Source of the DNA: Sphingopyxis macrogoltabida
GTDB taxonomy: Bacteria > Pseudomonadota > Alphaproteobacteria > Sphingomonadales > Sphingomonadaceae
Assembly (NCBI GenBank): GCA_003241685.1
Contig: QFPJ01000002.1
Span: 62,001 to 126,000 of the forward strand
DNA: 64,000 nucleotides
Direction of reading: 5' to 3'
Made by a program: the position numbers and the translations under genes. This document shows, one piece after another, positions 16,933 through 25,588 of the stretch. Numbering within the stretch: the first letter of the stretch is position 1; every line of letters starts with the position of its first letter. A model generated the notes under the pieces. It did not search any database and was not told the DNA's origin. It saw only the letters and a program-made list of their open reading frames with translations.

Positions 16933-17690
16933 GGCGTCGTATAGTCCGAACAGTCGGGCGCGGGCCGATCCATGTCGTACCGCGCCGTCGCGGGGTTATA
17001 CCGCAACAGGCGGTCATAGCTGCACACGGGATCCGGCGCGCGAACGAGATCAGCGGGCGTCAGCTTCGTATCGCTGTTGTCGCCCGACCGGCGCGAACCC
17101 CGCGGAAAGGCGGTGGCGACCGTGCGATAGCCAAGCGTCGGCATCGCAGCCGCCCCATCCGCCGCGGCGGTCAGCGTCGCATCGAAATCATAGCTGTCGT
17201 GACAGGCCTCCAGCCGGTCCTTGCTGTCCTGGTCCGAAAAACAGGCGCGGATCAGCAGCGAGCCGTGCCAGGGAATGTCGAGAAGCTCCGCGCCCAGCTT
17301 GGCGCCCGCCGGATCGAGCGCAAAGAGGTGCAGCCGCGTCGCCGATCCGCCGCCGCCCGAATACATGGCGTTCTGCCGGCCGAGCAGGCCGACGAGATAG
17401 CGCGGTGCCCCCGCATCGCCGCGAGCCGCGATCAGGGCGGGCCATAGTTCGACCGTCTCCGCGTCGTTCAGAGCGGGAACCTCGATCCGCGACGCCGCGC
17501 CCGATGCCGACGAGGCGATCAGCAGGACGGGATCGTCGGACGCATCCTCGCCGGTCGACAGGGCGAGACACAGGCTGCCGTCGGGGAGGCACTGCCGGTC
17601 GCCCTCGCCCTCGATGAGCGGGATCACGGGATCGCCAGCGGGCGCCGCGACGGCGAGCAAAAGCGAAAAAAGCATCAGGCCAGCACCCAT
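16929..17690 (-). CDS. Hypothetical secreted protein
   Basis: 253 residues; no family recognised. The N-terminus (LMLFSLLLAVAAPAGDP) is a short signal peptide, so export is expected. The mature part carries several cysteines in pairs (RQCLPDGSLCLAL, RACFSDQDSKDRLEACHD), suggesting disulfides, plus many Asp and Gly. GAGG at good spacing supports the ATG at 17690, 16 bp inside the end of the MBL gene; the ATG at 17675, which forms TGATG with that stop, is equally possible. It overlaps DUF4230 downstream and probably works with it, but nothing indicates a reaction. Confidence 0.7.
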   Translation of the reverse strand: MGAGLMLFSLLLAVAAPAGDPVIPLIEGEGDRQCLPDGSLCLALSTGEDASDDPVLLIASSASGAASRIEVPALNDAETVELWPALIAARGDAGAPRYLVGLLGRQNAMYSGGGGSATRLHLFALDPAGAKLGAELLDIPWHGSLLIRACFSDQDSKDRLEACHDSYDFDATLTAAADGAAAMPTLGYRTVATAFPRGSRRSGDNSDTKLTPADLVRAPDPVCSYDRLLRYNPATARYDMDRPAPDCSDYTTP

Positions 17691-18592
17691 TGGTCGCCCT
17701 CGGCGCGCACCACGCCCCGCGCTTCGAGGTCGATCAGATGCGCCAGCACCGAACGGCCGGCGGCGCCGGTCAGGCGGGGGTCGAGCCCCTTGTACATATG
17801 CGTCACCATATCGGGGATCACGCGCACGCCCTTGTCGAGTTCCCGCATGATCTGCCGTTCGCGCTGCTTGCGGTGGCCGAGCATCCCGCGCACGAGCTGG
17901 CGCGGCTTGGTCACGGCGGGACCGTGCGCGGGATAATAGATGCGGTCGTCGCGGTCATAAAGCTTGGACAGGCTGGCCATATAGGCGGCCATGTCGCCGT
18001 CGGGCGGGCTGACCACGCTGGTCGACCAGGCCATGACATGATCGCCGGTGAACAGCGCGCCCGTTTCGACGAGCGCGAAGCACAGATGGTTCGACGTGTG
18101 GCCCGGCGTTTCCACCGCCTCGATCGTCCAGCCGTCGCCCGATATCCGCTCGCCGTCGCGCAGCACGCGGTCGGGCGCATAATCGGGGTCGAAGGCGGAA
18201 TCGGCGCGCGGCCCCTCGTCGCGTAGTGCGAGCGGCGCACAGCCGATGATCGGCGCACCCGTCGCGGCCTTCAGGGGCGCCGCGGCCGGCGAATGGTCGC
18301 GGTGCGTGTGCGTGCACAGGATCGCCGCGACCCGCTGCCCCGCCACCGCGCGCAGGATCGCCTCGACATGCCCCGCGCCATTGGCGTCGCCGGGATCGCC
18401 GATGCTGAGCCCCGATCCCGTCGGACCCGGATCGATCACCGCGACATCGGACCCGGCGCCGACGATCCACGTCTGGGTGCCGGTAAAGGTATAGGGCGAG
18501 GGATTGGGGGCGAGCACGCGCCGGACCAGCGGTTCATGCTGCTCGCAATCCCCGGCGCGGATCGTATCGGGCCAAGGCCGTTCGTCGGTCAT
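17675..18592 (-). CDS. MBL-fold metallo-hydrolase (RNase Z / LACTB2-like)
   Basis: 305 residues from the ATG at 18592 (an ATG at 18601 is also possible; further upstream sequence looks untranslated). The metal site HTHRDH lies near residue 94, followed by GHTSNHLCF and TGDHVMAWSTSVVSPPDGDM, the layout of glyoxalase II/LACTB2-like hydrolases. The C-terminal 60 residues form a winged-helix-like tail (HMYKGLDPRLTGAAGRSVLAHLIDLE). Family members act on RNA, thioesters or metabolite esters; the substrate here is unknown. It heads a same-strand group with the secreted protein, DUF4230 and nadA. Confidence 0.88.
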   Translation of the reverse strand: MTDERPWPDTIRAGDCEQHEPLVRRVLAPNPSPYTFTGTQTWIVGAGSDVAVIDPGPTGSGLSIGDPGDANGAGHVEAILRAVAGQRVAAILCTHTHRDHSPAAAPLKAATGAPIIGCAPLALRDEGPRADSAFDPDYAPDRVLRDGERISGDGWTIEAVETPGHTSNHLCFALVETGALFTGDHVMAWSTSVVSPPDGDMAAYMASLSKLYDRDDRIYYPAHGPAVTKPRQLVRGMLGHRKQRERQIMRELDKGVRVIPDMVTHMYKGLDPRLTGAAGRSVLAHLIDLEARGVVRAEGDQWVLA

Positions 18593-18684
18593 GGCGTCCA
18601 TGTGGCATCGGCAGGGCCAAAGGAAAAGGGGCAGCCCGAAAGGAAAAGAAACGCAGGGCCAGAACGGTGGCCAGGTCCGGCGCG

Positions 18685-18709
18685 AAAAAGGGGACGCCGA
18701 AGCATCCCC
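18685..18709 (-). terminator. Intrinsic terminator of the blaI-M56 operon
   Basis: On the minus strand GGGGATGC(TTCG)GCGTCCCC forms an 8-bp stem with one G-T wobble and a UUCG tetraloop, followed directly by TTTTT. It lies about 55 bp beyond the M56 stop, in front of the MBL gene. A textbook terminator. Confidence 0.85.
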
Positions 18710-18763
18710 TTTCCCCGCCCCTGCCGCCAGCTCCACCGGGACAAGGGAGCCGGCGCCAAAGCC

Positions 18764-20503
18764 TTATTTTTCGGCCTGAGCCACCGCCTTTTCAGCCTCC
18801 GCGATCGCCCGGTCGAGGTCGCCGAGCACCTTGGACCGAATGTCGGCCGACAGGGTCCGCGTCGCTTCGCGCGTCGCGAAATTTTCGCGCACCTTCTTCA
18901 GCGCCGACAGGCGGGCCACGCTGCCCTGCGCCCCATCGGCACAGGCCATCATCACCACGCGGCTGCGCTGACCCTCGCCGCTGTCCTCGCGATTGACGAT
19001 CCGCACCGGCTGCTGGCCGTCCTTGCACGCGCGCAGCATGTGCATCCGCGAAGCCGATGCGCCCCAGGCGGCGGCGGGGAGCGGCGGCGCGAGCGGAACC
19101 GGCGGCATCGGGGCCAGCGCGACCTTCATCCGCTCGGCGCGCTTCGCTTCCAGCTTGTCGGCGATCGCCTCGGCCTGCGAACGCGAAACGCCCTGTTCCT
19201 TCAGCGTTTCCAGAATATCGTCGCGCGACAGGCTGCTGGGCATGTGCACCGCCACACGGCGCGCCGCCGTTTCGGCGGGCGCCGGGACGACCGCCGAAGC
19301 CGGGGCCTTGCGCTCCGCCCTGTCATCGCGGCGGACATCGACAGACCTTATGTCATGCCTCGCCTCGCCGCCCCCGGCCGCGCGTTCGTCCCCCGTCGTC
19401 ACCTCGGTCGAGGTAAAGATCGTCACGCCGTCACCGGCTTGCGAAGGTTGCGGCGCTGCGGGCGGGGCAGCGGGCGCCAGGCCGGCGGCGGGGGGCGTCC
19501 CTTCCTGCGGCTGCGCCGTGGCGCGCGCGATGCCGGCGGGCACCAGCGTCGCCGTGGTCGCCAGCACCGCCAGCGTCGCGCCTCCGACGATCAGGCGACC
19601 GGCGAAGCCGCGCCGCTTCGAAATATCCTGCCGTGTCAGCAGGATCAGTCTCTCCTGCAGATTGTCGTGCACCGCCATGGGCGCGGCGAGCGACAGGCGG
19701 GGGCCGACCGCCGCCTTGGCGATCGCGGTGGCGTAGCGCGCGGTGCGGACGCCGCGTCCGTCGGCATCGGCCTCGCACGCCCCCATCGTCAGCACGCGCG
19801 CATCGCATGCGGCCTCCTGATCGAAGCGAAAGGCGCGGATGGCGCGCCAGGCGAAGGGATTGAACCATTGCGCGCCGAGCAGCAGCAGCGCCGCCGCATT
19901 GGCCCATAGGTCGCCGTGGCGATGGTGCGCCAGTTCATGGTCGATCGCCAGCGCCCGCTCGTCGGCAACATAGCGCGCGAAGAAATCGCGCGGCACCGCG
20001 ACAAAGCGGCGGACAAGGCCGAAGGCGACGGGGCCGTCGACCGCGCCGGTCATCACCAGCCGGATCGCCCCGATCGGCTCCAGTTCGGTGGCGTCGGCCA
20101 GCACCGCGCGGCGAAAACGGCGATGCGCCGCCAGCGCCAGCGCGACCACGGCCACCATGCCCGCGGCCCAGACGCCGAACAGCCACGGCATCAGCACCGC
20201 GGTATCGATCGTCCCGACCGGCGCCGGGGCGACGGGCGCGGCGGTCCAGGCGGCCGGATCGTCGATGGGGATCGCCACGGCCGGAATATCGGCGGGCATC
20301 ATCACCGGGTCGGCGAACGGCAGCGGCGGCAAAACCAGCCGCAGCGCGGGCACCAGCCACAGCGTATAGGCAAGACCCGGCCCGAAATGCCGGGCAAAGG
20401 GCTTGCGGATCGCCAGCACCGCCAGCACGAGCAGCGCGGTGGTCAGCATCGTATCCGCCCACGCCTGCAACAGCACATCGCCGTTCCCCAGCGCGGCGCT
20501 CAC
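18764..20503 (-). CDS. M56 family (BlaR1-like) membrane metallopeptidase
   Basis: 579 residues. Membrane segments near the N-terminus (TALLVLAVLAI, AYTLWLVPALRLVL, VLMPWLFGVWAAGMVAVVALA) flank a cytoplasmic zinc protease domain with HELAHHRHGD near residue 189 and the downstream FDQEAACDARVL that completes the M56 site. A fourth helix (GRLIVGGATLAVLATTATLV) leads to a periplasmic tail rich in Ala, Pro, Arg and Lys instead of the penicillin-binding sensor of true BlaR1. These proteins relieve repression by triggering cleavage of the BlaI partner, here encoded immediately upstream with a 4-base overlap. The stimulus is unknown. Confidence 0.9.
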   Translation of the reverse strand: MSAALGNGDVLLQAWADTMLTTALLVLAVLAIRKPFARHFGPGLAYTLWLVPALRLVLPPLPFADPVMMPADIPAVAIPIDDPAAWTAAPVAPAPVGTIDTAVLMPWLFGVWAAGMVAVVALALAAHRRFRRAVLADATELEPIGAIRLVMTGAVDGPVAFGLVRRFVAVPRDFFARYVADERALAIDHELAHHRHGDLWANAAALLLLGAQWFNPFAWRAIRAFRFDQEAACDARVLTMGACEADADGRGVRTARYATAIAKAAVGPRLSLAAPMAVHDNLQERLILLTRQDISKRRGFAGRLIVGGATLAVLATTATLVPAGIARATAQPQEGTPPAAGLAPAAPPAAPQPSQAGDGVTIFTSTEVTTGDERAAGGGEARHDIRSVDVRRDDRAERKAPASAVVPAPAETAARRVAVHMPSSLSRDDILETLKEQGVSRSQAEAIADKLEAKRAERMKVALAPMPPVPLAPPLPAAAWGASASRMHMLRACKDGQQPVRIVNREDSGEGQRSRVVMMACADGAQGSVARLSALKKVRENFATREATRTLSADIRSKVLGDLDRAIAEAEKAVAQAEK

Positions 20504-20868
20504 GACTTGAGCTTTCGCAGCAGGGCCTCGATCTCGGCGATGTCGGCATCGCTGATCGCCTCGCGGTCGGCAAGATGGGCCAGCAGCGGACTGACCCGGC
20601 CGCCGAACAGCCGGTCGACGAACCGCTGCGATTCCTCACCCACCGCCTCGGCGCGATCGATGGCGGGGCTGTAAAGATAGCGGCGGCCGTCGGCCTCCGC
20701 TCGCACCGCGCCCTTCTGGACCAGCCGCGCGAGCAGGGTCTTGACGGTCGCCTGCGTCCAGCCATTGGCCTTGCCGATCCGCGCCGTCAGGTCCGCCGCC
20801 GTCTGCGGGGCATCCTCCCACAGCGCGCTCAGCACCTGCATTTCCGATTCGCTTGCTCTTTCCGCCAT
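20500..20868 (-). CDS. BlaI/MecI/CopY family transcriptional repressor
   Basis: 122 residues from the ATG at 20868 (GGAGG about 9 bases upstream; the longer reading from 20922 would cross the operator). Winged-helix DNA-binding domain with SESEMQVLSALWEDAPQTAADLT and WTQATVKTLLARLVQKGAVRAEADGRRYLYSP, then the dimerising tail. BlaI-type repressors bind TACANATGTA dyads as dimers and are inactivated by proteolysis controlled by an M56 protein. It overlaps that gene by four bases, and a perfect operator sits 37 bp upstream, so autoregulation is expected. Confidence 0.93.
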   Translation of the reverse strand: MAERASESEMQVLSALWEDAPQTAADLTARIGKANGWTQATVKTLLARLVQKGAVRAEADGRRYLYSPAIDRAEAVGEESQRFVDRLFGGRVSPLLAHLADREAISDADIAEIEALLRKLKS

Positions 20869-20904
20869 CTGGAAACCCCTCCCTCCGGCGCCTGAAACCA
20901 ACAC

Positions 20905-20920
20905 GACTACAAATGTAGTC
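20905..20920. promoter_or_regulatory. BlaI operator
   Basis: GACTACAAATGTAGTC is a 16-bp perfect dyad containing the canonical bla/mec operator core TACANATGTA. On the minus strand it overlaps TTGACT (20917-20922), a good -35 element for the repressor gene, so bound repressor would block its own promoter. Confidence 0.85.
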
Positions 20921-21321
20921 AATACGCTGAACGCGGGCTGAACGATTTCACGCGCCTGCTGTCGGGATTTTTGACAGTCGCGGACGCCGGTAAGAAATCG
21001 CTAACCAGCGGGAACCGCCGAAAAGGCGCATCGCGCGAAAATGGCACGCGGCTTGTATAGTGTTATATGTTCCCGAGTGTTCCGCTCACTGAGCGGCAGG
21101 GGGTATCGGTCTGGTCCCTGATTCCCCCTGCCCTCACCCGGGAAATCTCCACTTGCCCCCAGGCAGACGGGGGGTGGCGCGGCCGAAGGCCCCACCCCCC
21201 GGACGCTTCCCCCGCACGCTTCCCGCGTCACCGGCCCGGTCTGGCGAAGCCGCAGCAACGGCAGCGACACGCAAAAAGGGCGGCCGATGGCCGCCCCTTC
21301 GATGATTGCCGATCGCTGCGC
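20921..21321. other. Gene-free 400-bp region rich in inverted repeats
   Basis: Apart from the grxD terminator, it contains the perfect dyad CCGCTCA-C-TGAGCGG (21086-21100), a 9-bp arm pair GGCAGGGGG/CCCCCTGCC just after it with a 20-base loop, and a strong hairpin at about 21167-21202 (GGGGGGTGG/CCACCCCCC with inner GGCC/GGCC). An A/T-rich TATAGTGTTATAT at about 21055-21067 could be a -10 region. No protein-coding frame is convincing. Confidence 0.5.
21274..21299 (-). terminator. Intrinsic terminator of the DUF1476-bolA-grxD operon
   Basis: On the minus strand GGGCGGCC-ATC-GGCCGCCC forms a perfect 8-bp stem followed by TTTTT. It begins about 23 bp past the grxD stop. Confidence 0.88.
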
Positions 21322-21654
21322 TTATTCGGCGCGGGTCGGGATGCCGTCCATCAACTGGTGCAACTCGCCCGCTTCCCACATTTCCATCATGATGTCGCTG
21401 CCGCCGACGAACTCGCCCTTTACATAAAGCTGGGGAATCGTCGGCCAGTCGGAAAATTCCTTGATGCCCTGGCGGATTTCCATGTCCTGCAACACGTCGA
21501 CGCTGTCATATTCGACGCCGAGCCGGTCGAGCATCGCGATCGCGCGCGACGAAAAGCCGCATTGCGGGAACAGTGGCGTCCCCTTCATGAACAGCAGGAC
21601 GGGGTGCTCGGTGACCAGCTTGGCAATGCGGTCGTGAGTTGCGGGATCGCTCAT
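21322..21654 (-). CDS. grxD: Monothiol glutaredoxin, Grx4/GrxD family
   Basis: 110 residues from the ATG at 21654 (GGAGA at 7 bases; an adjacent ATG at 21657 is possible). The active site is PQCGFS, the CGFS monothiol signature, with the conserved MKGTP upstream and WPTIPQLYVKGEFVGGSDI downstream. Such proteins bind a glutathione-ligated [2Fe-2S] cluster and pass it on in Fe-S assembly and iron sensing, often in complex with BolA proteins. The bolA gene is immediately upstream on the same strand, which matches that partnership. Confidence 0.95.
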   Translation of the reverse strand: MSDPATHDRIAKLVTEHPVLLFMKGTPLFPQCGFSSRAIAMLDRLGVEYDSVDVLQDMEIRQGIKEFSDWPTIPQLYVKGEFVGGSDIMMEMWEAGELHQLMDGIPTRAE

Positions 21655-21705
21655 CATATCATCTCCGGGGGCGCGGTGCGCCAAATGGGTTTCGCGTCTG
21701 CCCCC

Positions 21706-21939
21706 TTATGAGGGGATGGCGGTCGTCAATTGCAAGGCATGAAGTTCGCCGCCCATGCGGCCGCCGAGCGCGGCATAGACCGCCTTATGCTGTGCGATGC
21801 GGGTCAGTCCGCGAAAGGATTCGCTGACGACATGCGCCGAATAATGGTCGTTATCGCCCGCCAGATCGGTGATCGTCACGCTGGCGCCCGGAAACGCCGC
21901 CTCGATCATGGCTTTCAGATCGTCCGCCCGCATGCCCAT
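21706..21939 (-). CDS. bolA: BolA/IbaG family protein
   Basis: 77 residues. Contains the BolA helix-turn-helix-like core with HYSAHVVSESFRGLTRIAQHKAVYAALGG, including the cluster-binding histidine region. With CGFS glutaredoxins it forms [2Fe-2S]-bridged heterodimers that act in iron-sulfur trafficking. It lies between DUF1476 (10 bp away) and grxD (51 bp away) in one minus-strand operon. Length and the lack of an N-terminal extension suit the short IbaG-like subgroup. The second in-frame ATG at 21933 is an alternative start. Confidence 0.92.
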   Translation of the reverse strand: MGMRADDLKAMIEAAFPGASVTITDLAGDNDHYSAHVVSESFRGLTRIAQHKAVYAALGGRMGGELHALQLTTAIPS

Positions 21940-21949
21940 GACGGCGGCG

Positions 21950-22276
21950 TCAATTCTGGCTGTCGATGAACTGGCGGCGCGCCTCGGCGGTCTTGTCGTT
22001 CAGCACCGAACGGATTTCGGCATCGCTGATGTCCACTTTGGCCGCGGTCAGGTCGCCCGCCAGCTTGCGGATCACATCCTCGTCGCCCGCTTCCTCGAAA
22101 TCGGCCTGCACGACGGCCTTGGCATAGGCGTCGGTTTCCTCGGGCGTCAGGCCCATGCGTTCGGCCGCCCATTCGCCGACCAAGCGGTTGCGGCGCGCGG
22201 TGATGCGGAACTGCACTTCCTGGTCGCGTGCGAATTTCGCTTCAAAGGCCCGTTCACGATCGTCAAATCCGCTCAT
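21950..22276 (-). CDS. DUF1476 protein, zeta-subunit-like F1-ATPase inhibitor
   Basis: 108 residues, start ATG at 22276 with GAGGA 5 bases upstream. The sequence FDDRERAFEAKFARDQEVQFRITARRNRLVGEWAAERMG is typical of DUF1476, whose Paracoccus member (zeta subunit) inhibits ATP hydrolysis by the F1F0-ATP synthase through its N-terminal helix. Alphaproteobacteria as a group carry it. No ATP synthase genes are near; it leads the operon with bolA and grxD, an arrangement I associate with this lineage, though I cannot verify how widespread it is. Confidence 0.9.
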   Translation of the reverse strand: MSGFDDRERAFEAKFARDQEVQFRITARRNRLVGEWAAERMGLTPEETDAYAKAVVQADFEEAGDEDVIRKLAGDLTAAKVDISDAEIRSVLNDKTAEARRQFIDSQN

Positions 22277-22488
22277 CTTTGTCCTCGCCGGAAATTGGGG
22301 TTCCCGGTCCAGATAGGTCGCCCCGCGAACGCGCGCAAGCCGCTGTGCCCCAGATCACTTCCCTTTTTGCAGCGAAGGGTTTAGGGTCCGCCTCAAGGGA
22401 ATGGGTCGTACCACAGCAACGAATATCGTGCCTTGCCGCGAAAGCCGCGTCGAGGCGCGTCTTGGTATGTGTTTGGGGGATTTGCGTA

Positions 22489-25400
22489 ATGACCGCTCGA
22501 CGTTCCTATTGGCTGCCGGCCCTGGCCGCGGCACTCGCCGCCCCCGGGGCGGTCGCGGCGCAAGAAGCCGACCCCACGCTGCGCGACAGTTTTTCGATCG
22601 GCGATCAGGGCGGGTCGCTGTGCGAAGTGCAGGCGACGGTCCGCGATTCGGTGATCAAGGGCATGTTCGACCGCGCCTGGACGATCCTGTGCCGCGATGC
22701 CAGCCAGCCGGTCGGCTATGTCCGCATGTTGCGCGCGAGCGAGGCAGAAGCCCTGACCCGCATCGAACAGGGACGCGCCGAAGCGATCGTTTGCGCGCCC
22801 GGCGGCGCCTGCACCGTGCGCGGCAGCGACGTGGCCTGGCAGACGCATATCGTGGCCGAGGGCAATACCGCTTATACGGTCGAGGGCTTCGCCGCCTATG
22901 ACGATGCGCTGCGCCTCGCGCTCGAATCGATCCGCCAGCACAAGGTCCAGCCGGGGCTGATCAAGGTCGCGACGACCTCGATCGGCGGCAACGACGGTTT
23001 CGCGCGCACGCTGGCCGGGACGATCGACGTCGACAAGGCGCTGGCCGAAGGTTATCGCCGCAACCACAGCGGCGATTATGCCGAAGCGGCCGAATTTTTC
23101 GAGGCGCTGTCGCGCCGCACGCTGGAGGAGCAGGAGGCGGCCGGGCTCGACCCCAGCGAATTCACGCTCAACCGCGCGCTTCAGAAATCGAACCTCGGCG
23201 AATTTGCCGAAGCGCAGCGCCTGTTCGACGAGGTGGACGCCGTCCGCACCGCCGACCCGGTGCAGATTCGCCTGCGCCGCAATTTCCGCGCGATCGACGC
23301 GCTGAACCAGCGCAATTACGACGCCGCCGCCGACTTGCTGCAGGCGCCGGTGGCGCCGATGACGACCGGCGTCGATGTCAGCGGCAATGCCGTCACGCTG
23401 ACGCCCGCGATCACCGCCGGCATCAACAGCGGCAGCAGCGCCAGCGCCATTCGCCAGACATCGGACCGCGAACGGCTGTCGCCCGCCGAACGCGCCCAGA
23501 TCATCGATGCACAGGCGGTCCACCTGCTGGGCACGGTCGAACGGCTGCGCGGCAACCCCGAAGCCGCCAAACAGGCGCAGCTCAAGGGCCTGTCCGACGC
23601 GCTCACCGTCCGCGACGGCCGCGTCACCTCGATCGTCCGCCTGCGCTCGCAGATGCTGGGCGAACTGGCGCTGGCGGAGGAAGCCCTGGGCGATACCGCC
23701 GCGGCAGAGGCGCGCTTCCTGGAATCGGTGAATGCGCTTGCCGTCGAATATCCCGAAACCACCGCGCTCGCCTCGGCGCGGGCGCGCTATGCCGCCTTCC
23801 TGACGCGCCACGATCAGGACGAAAAGGCGCTGGGCATCTACCGCGAGGTGATCGCGGCGCTGGCCGGGTCGCAGCGGTCGACCACCGGCATGGCCAATAT
23901 GATGGCGCCCTATTACGCGCTGCTCGCCGAACGCGCCGCGACCGACCCGTCGGCCGCCGGGGATTTCTTCGTCGCCAGCCAGTTGCAGGTGCGCCCCGGC
24001 GTCGCCGATACGCAGGCGGTGCTCGCCCGCGAATTGTCGAGCGGCAGCGACGAGGGCGCGCGGCTGTTCCGCCAGGCGACGACGCTGAACCGCGACATCG
24101 AACGCGCGCGGATCGAAGATGCCCGGCTCGCGCAATTGCCGCCGTCGCCCGAAACCAACGCGCTGCGCGCCGACCTCAAGACCCAGCTCGACAATCTGGC
24201 GTTTCAGCAGGCCGAAACCGTCGTCGCCCTGTCGGCCTTCCCCCAATATCGCGTCGTCGCGCCGGGCAAGCTCGACCTGCCCGAATTGCAGCAGGTGCTG
24301 CACGCCGACGAAGCCTATCTGAAGATGCTGGTCGTCGGCGATGCCGTCTATGCGATGCTCGTCGAACCCGCCAACGTCCAATTGTGGCGCGCCGACATCG
24401 GTGCTGCCGCGCTCGACAATGCGGTCGATGCCATCCGTTCGACGATCTCCATTGTCGAGAACGGGCGCCGCGTCACCTATCCGTTCGATGCCGCCACGGC
24501 GCGCCAGCTCTACGGTCAGCTCTTCGGGCCCGTCGCGGACAGGCTGACGGCCGTTCCGCACCTGATCTTCGAACCCGACGGCGGGATGCTGCGGCTGCCG
24601 ATCAACCTGCTCGTCACCGCCGACACCGGGCTGGCGGACTATCAACAACGGCTGATCGACCCCAATGCCGATCCGTTCGACATGCGCCGGATCGCCTGGC
24701 TCGGCCGGACGACGCGGCCCAGCACTGCGGTGTCGGCACTGTCCTTCCGCAACGCGCGCCAGGCCGCACCGTCGGCGGCAAAACACCAATATTTCGGCCT
24801 CGGCGAAAATCTGCCGGTTGCCGGCAAGACGCTGCCCTCGCTCGGCACGCGCGGCGGCGCGGGCGCCGCCGTCGATGGCGAATGCCTGTGGAGCGTCGAT
24901 CAGTGGGCGCGCCCGATTTCGGCGGCCGAGCTGGTGACGGCCAGCGGCGCGGTCGGGCGCGATGCGGCGACCCTGCTGACCGGCGGCGCCTTCACCGATA
25001 CGGCGGTGAAGGATCGCACCGACCTCACCGATTATCGCATCATCCATTTCGCGACGCACGGCCTCGTCACCGCGCCGCGCCCGTCCTGCCCGGCGCGCCC
25101 GGCGCTCGTCACCTCCTTCGGCAGCGGCGATTCGGACGGACTGCTGACCTTCCAGGAAATATATGATCTGAAGATCGATGCCGATCTGGTCATCCTGTCG
25201 GCGTGCGACACCGCCGGGGCCGCGTCGGTCGCGGCGACGCGCGAAGCCGGCGTGGCGAGCGGCGGCGGCAATGCGCTCGACGGCCTCGTCCGCTCGTTCA
25301 TCGGCGCCGGCGGCCGGTCGGTGATCGCCAGCCACTGGCCCGCACCCGACGATTTCGACGCGACCAAGCGGCTGATCGGCGGCCTGTTCGGCGCCGCGCG

Positions 25401-25587
25401 CGGGACCAGCGTCGCCGACGCGCTGTGGGGCACGCAGATGAAGCTGATGGACGACAAGCAGACTTCGCACCCCTATTATTGGGCGGGCTTTGCGATCATC
25501 GGCGACGGCGCGCAGGCGCTGCTGACCGACAGCCGCAGCGTCGCCGCCGCACCGGACGGGGAGGCTGCGGGCCGCGCGGCGCGCTGA
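22489..25587 (+). CDS. Exported TPR-like/CHAT-domain (caspase-like) protein
   Basis: 1032 residues from the ATG at 22489 (GGGGGA 8 bases upstream). A signal peptide (LPALAAALAAPGAVAAQ) predicts export to the periplasm. Residues about 190-640 are helical repeats with TPR character (NRALQKSNLGEFAEAQRLFDEVDAV, LAEEALGDTAAAEARFLESVNAL). The C-terminal third is a CHAT domain, the separase/caspase-like fold, with the catalytic histidine in HFATHG (His857) and the cysteine in LSACDT (Cys906) both present, so it should be an active cysteine protease. Two cysteines near the N-terminus (SLCEVQ, ILCRDA) could form a disulfide. It starts a tightly packed operon: the cyclase begins 2 bp after its stop, and secretion genes follow. 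Role in processing the TpsA exoprotein is my inference. Confidence 0.88.
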   Translation: MTARRSYWLPALAAALAAPGAVAAQEADPTLRDSFSIGDQGGSLCEVQATVRDSVIKGMFDRAWTILCRDASQPVGYVRMLRASEAEALTRIEQGRAEAIVCAPGGACTVRGSDVAWQTHIVAEGNTAYTVEGFAAYDDALRLALESIRQHKVQPGLIKVATTSIGGNDGFARTLAGTIDVDKALAEGYRRNHSGDYAEAAEFFEALSRRTLEEQEAAGLDPSEFTLNRALQKSNLGEFAEAQRLFDEVDAVRTADPVQIRLRRNFRAIDALNQRNYDAAADLLQAPVAPMTTGVDVSGNAVTLTPAITAGINSGSSASAIRQTSDRERLSPAERAQIIDAQAVHLLGTVERLRGNPEAAKQAQLKGLSDALTVRDGRVTSIVRLRSQMLGELALAEEALGDTAAAEARFLESVNALAVEYPETTALASARARYAAFLTRHDQDEKALGIYREVIAALAGSQRSTTGMANMMAPYYALLAERAATDPSAAGDFFVASQLQVRPGVADTQAVLARELSSGSDEGARLFRQATTLNRDIERARIEDARLAQLPPSPETNALRADLKTQLDNLAFQQAETVVALSAFPQYRVVAPGKLDLPELQQVLHADEAYLKMLVVGDAVYAMLVEPANVQLWRADIGAAALDNAVDAIRSTISIVENGRRVTYPFDAATARQLYGQLFGPVADRLTAVPHLIFEPDGGMLRLPINLLVTADTGLADYQQRLIDPNADPFDMRRIAWLGRTTRPSTAVSALSFRNARQAAPSAAKHQYFGLGENLPVAGKTLPSLGTRGGAGAAVDGECLWSVDQWARPISAAELVTASGAVGRDAATLLTGGAFTDTAVKDRTDLTDYRIIHFATHGLVTAPRPSCPARPALVTSFGSGDSDGLLTFQEIYDLKIDADLVILSACDTAGAASVAATREAGVASGGGNALDGLVRSFIGAGGRSVIASHWPAPDDFDATKRLIGGLFGAARGTSVADALWGTQMKLMDDKQTSHPYYWAGFAIIGDGAQALLTDSRSVAAAPDGEAAGRAAR

Positions 25588-25588
25588 T

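Noticed and set aside
17675..18592. MBL-fold gene as a beta-lactamase controlled by the nearby BlaI
   Set aside because: Motifs fit RNase Z/LACTB2-like hydrolases, there is no signal peptide, and a strong terminator separates it from the BlaI operon.
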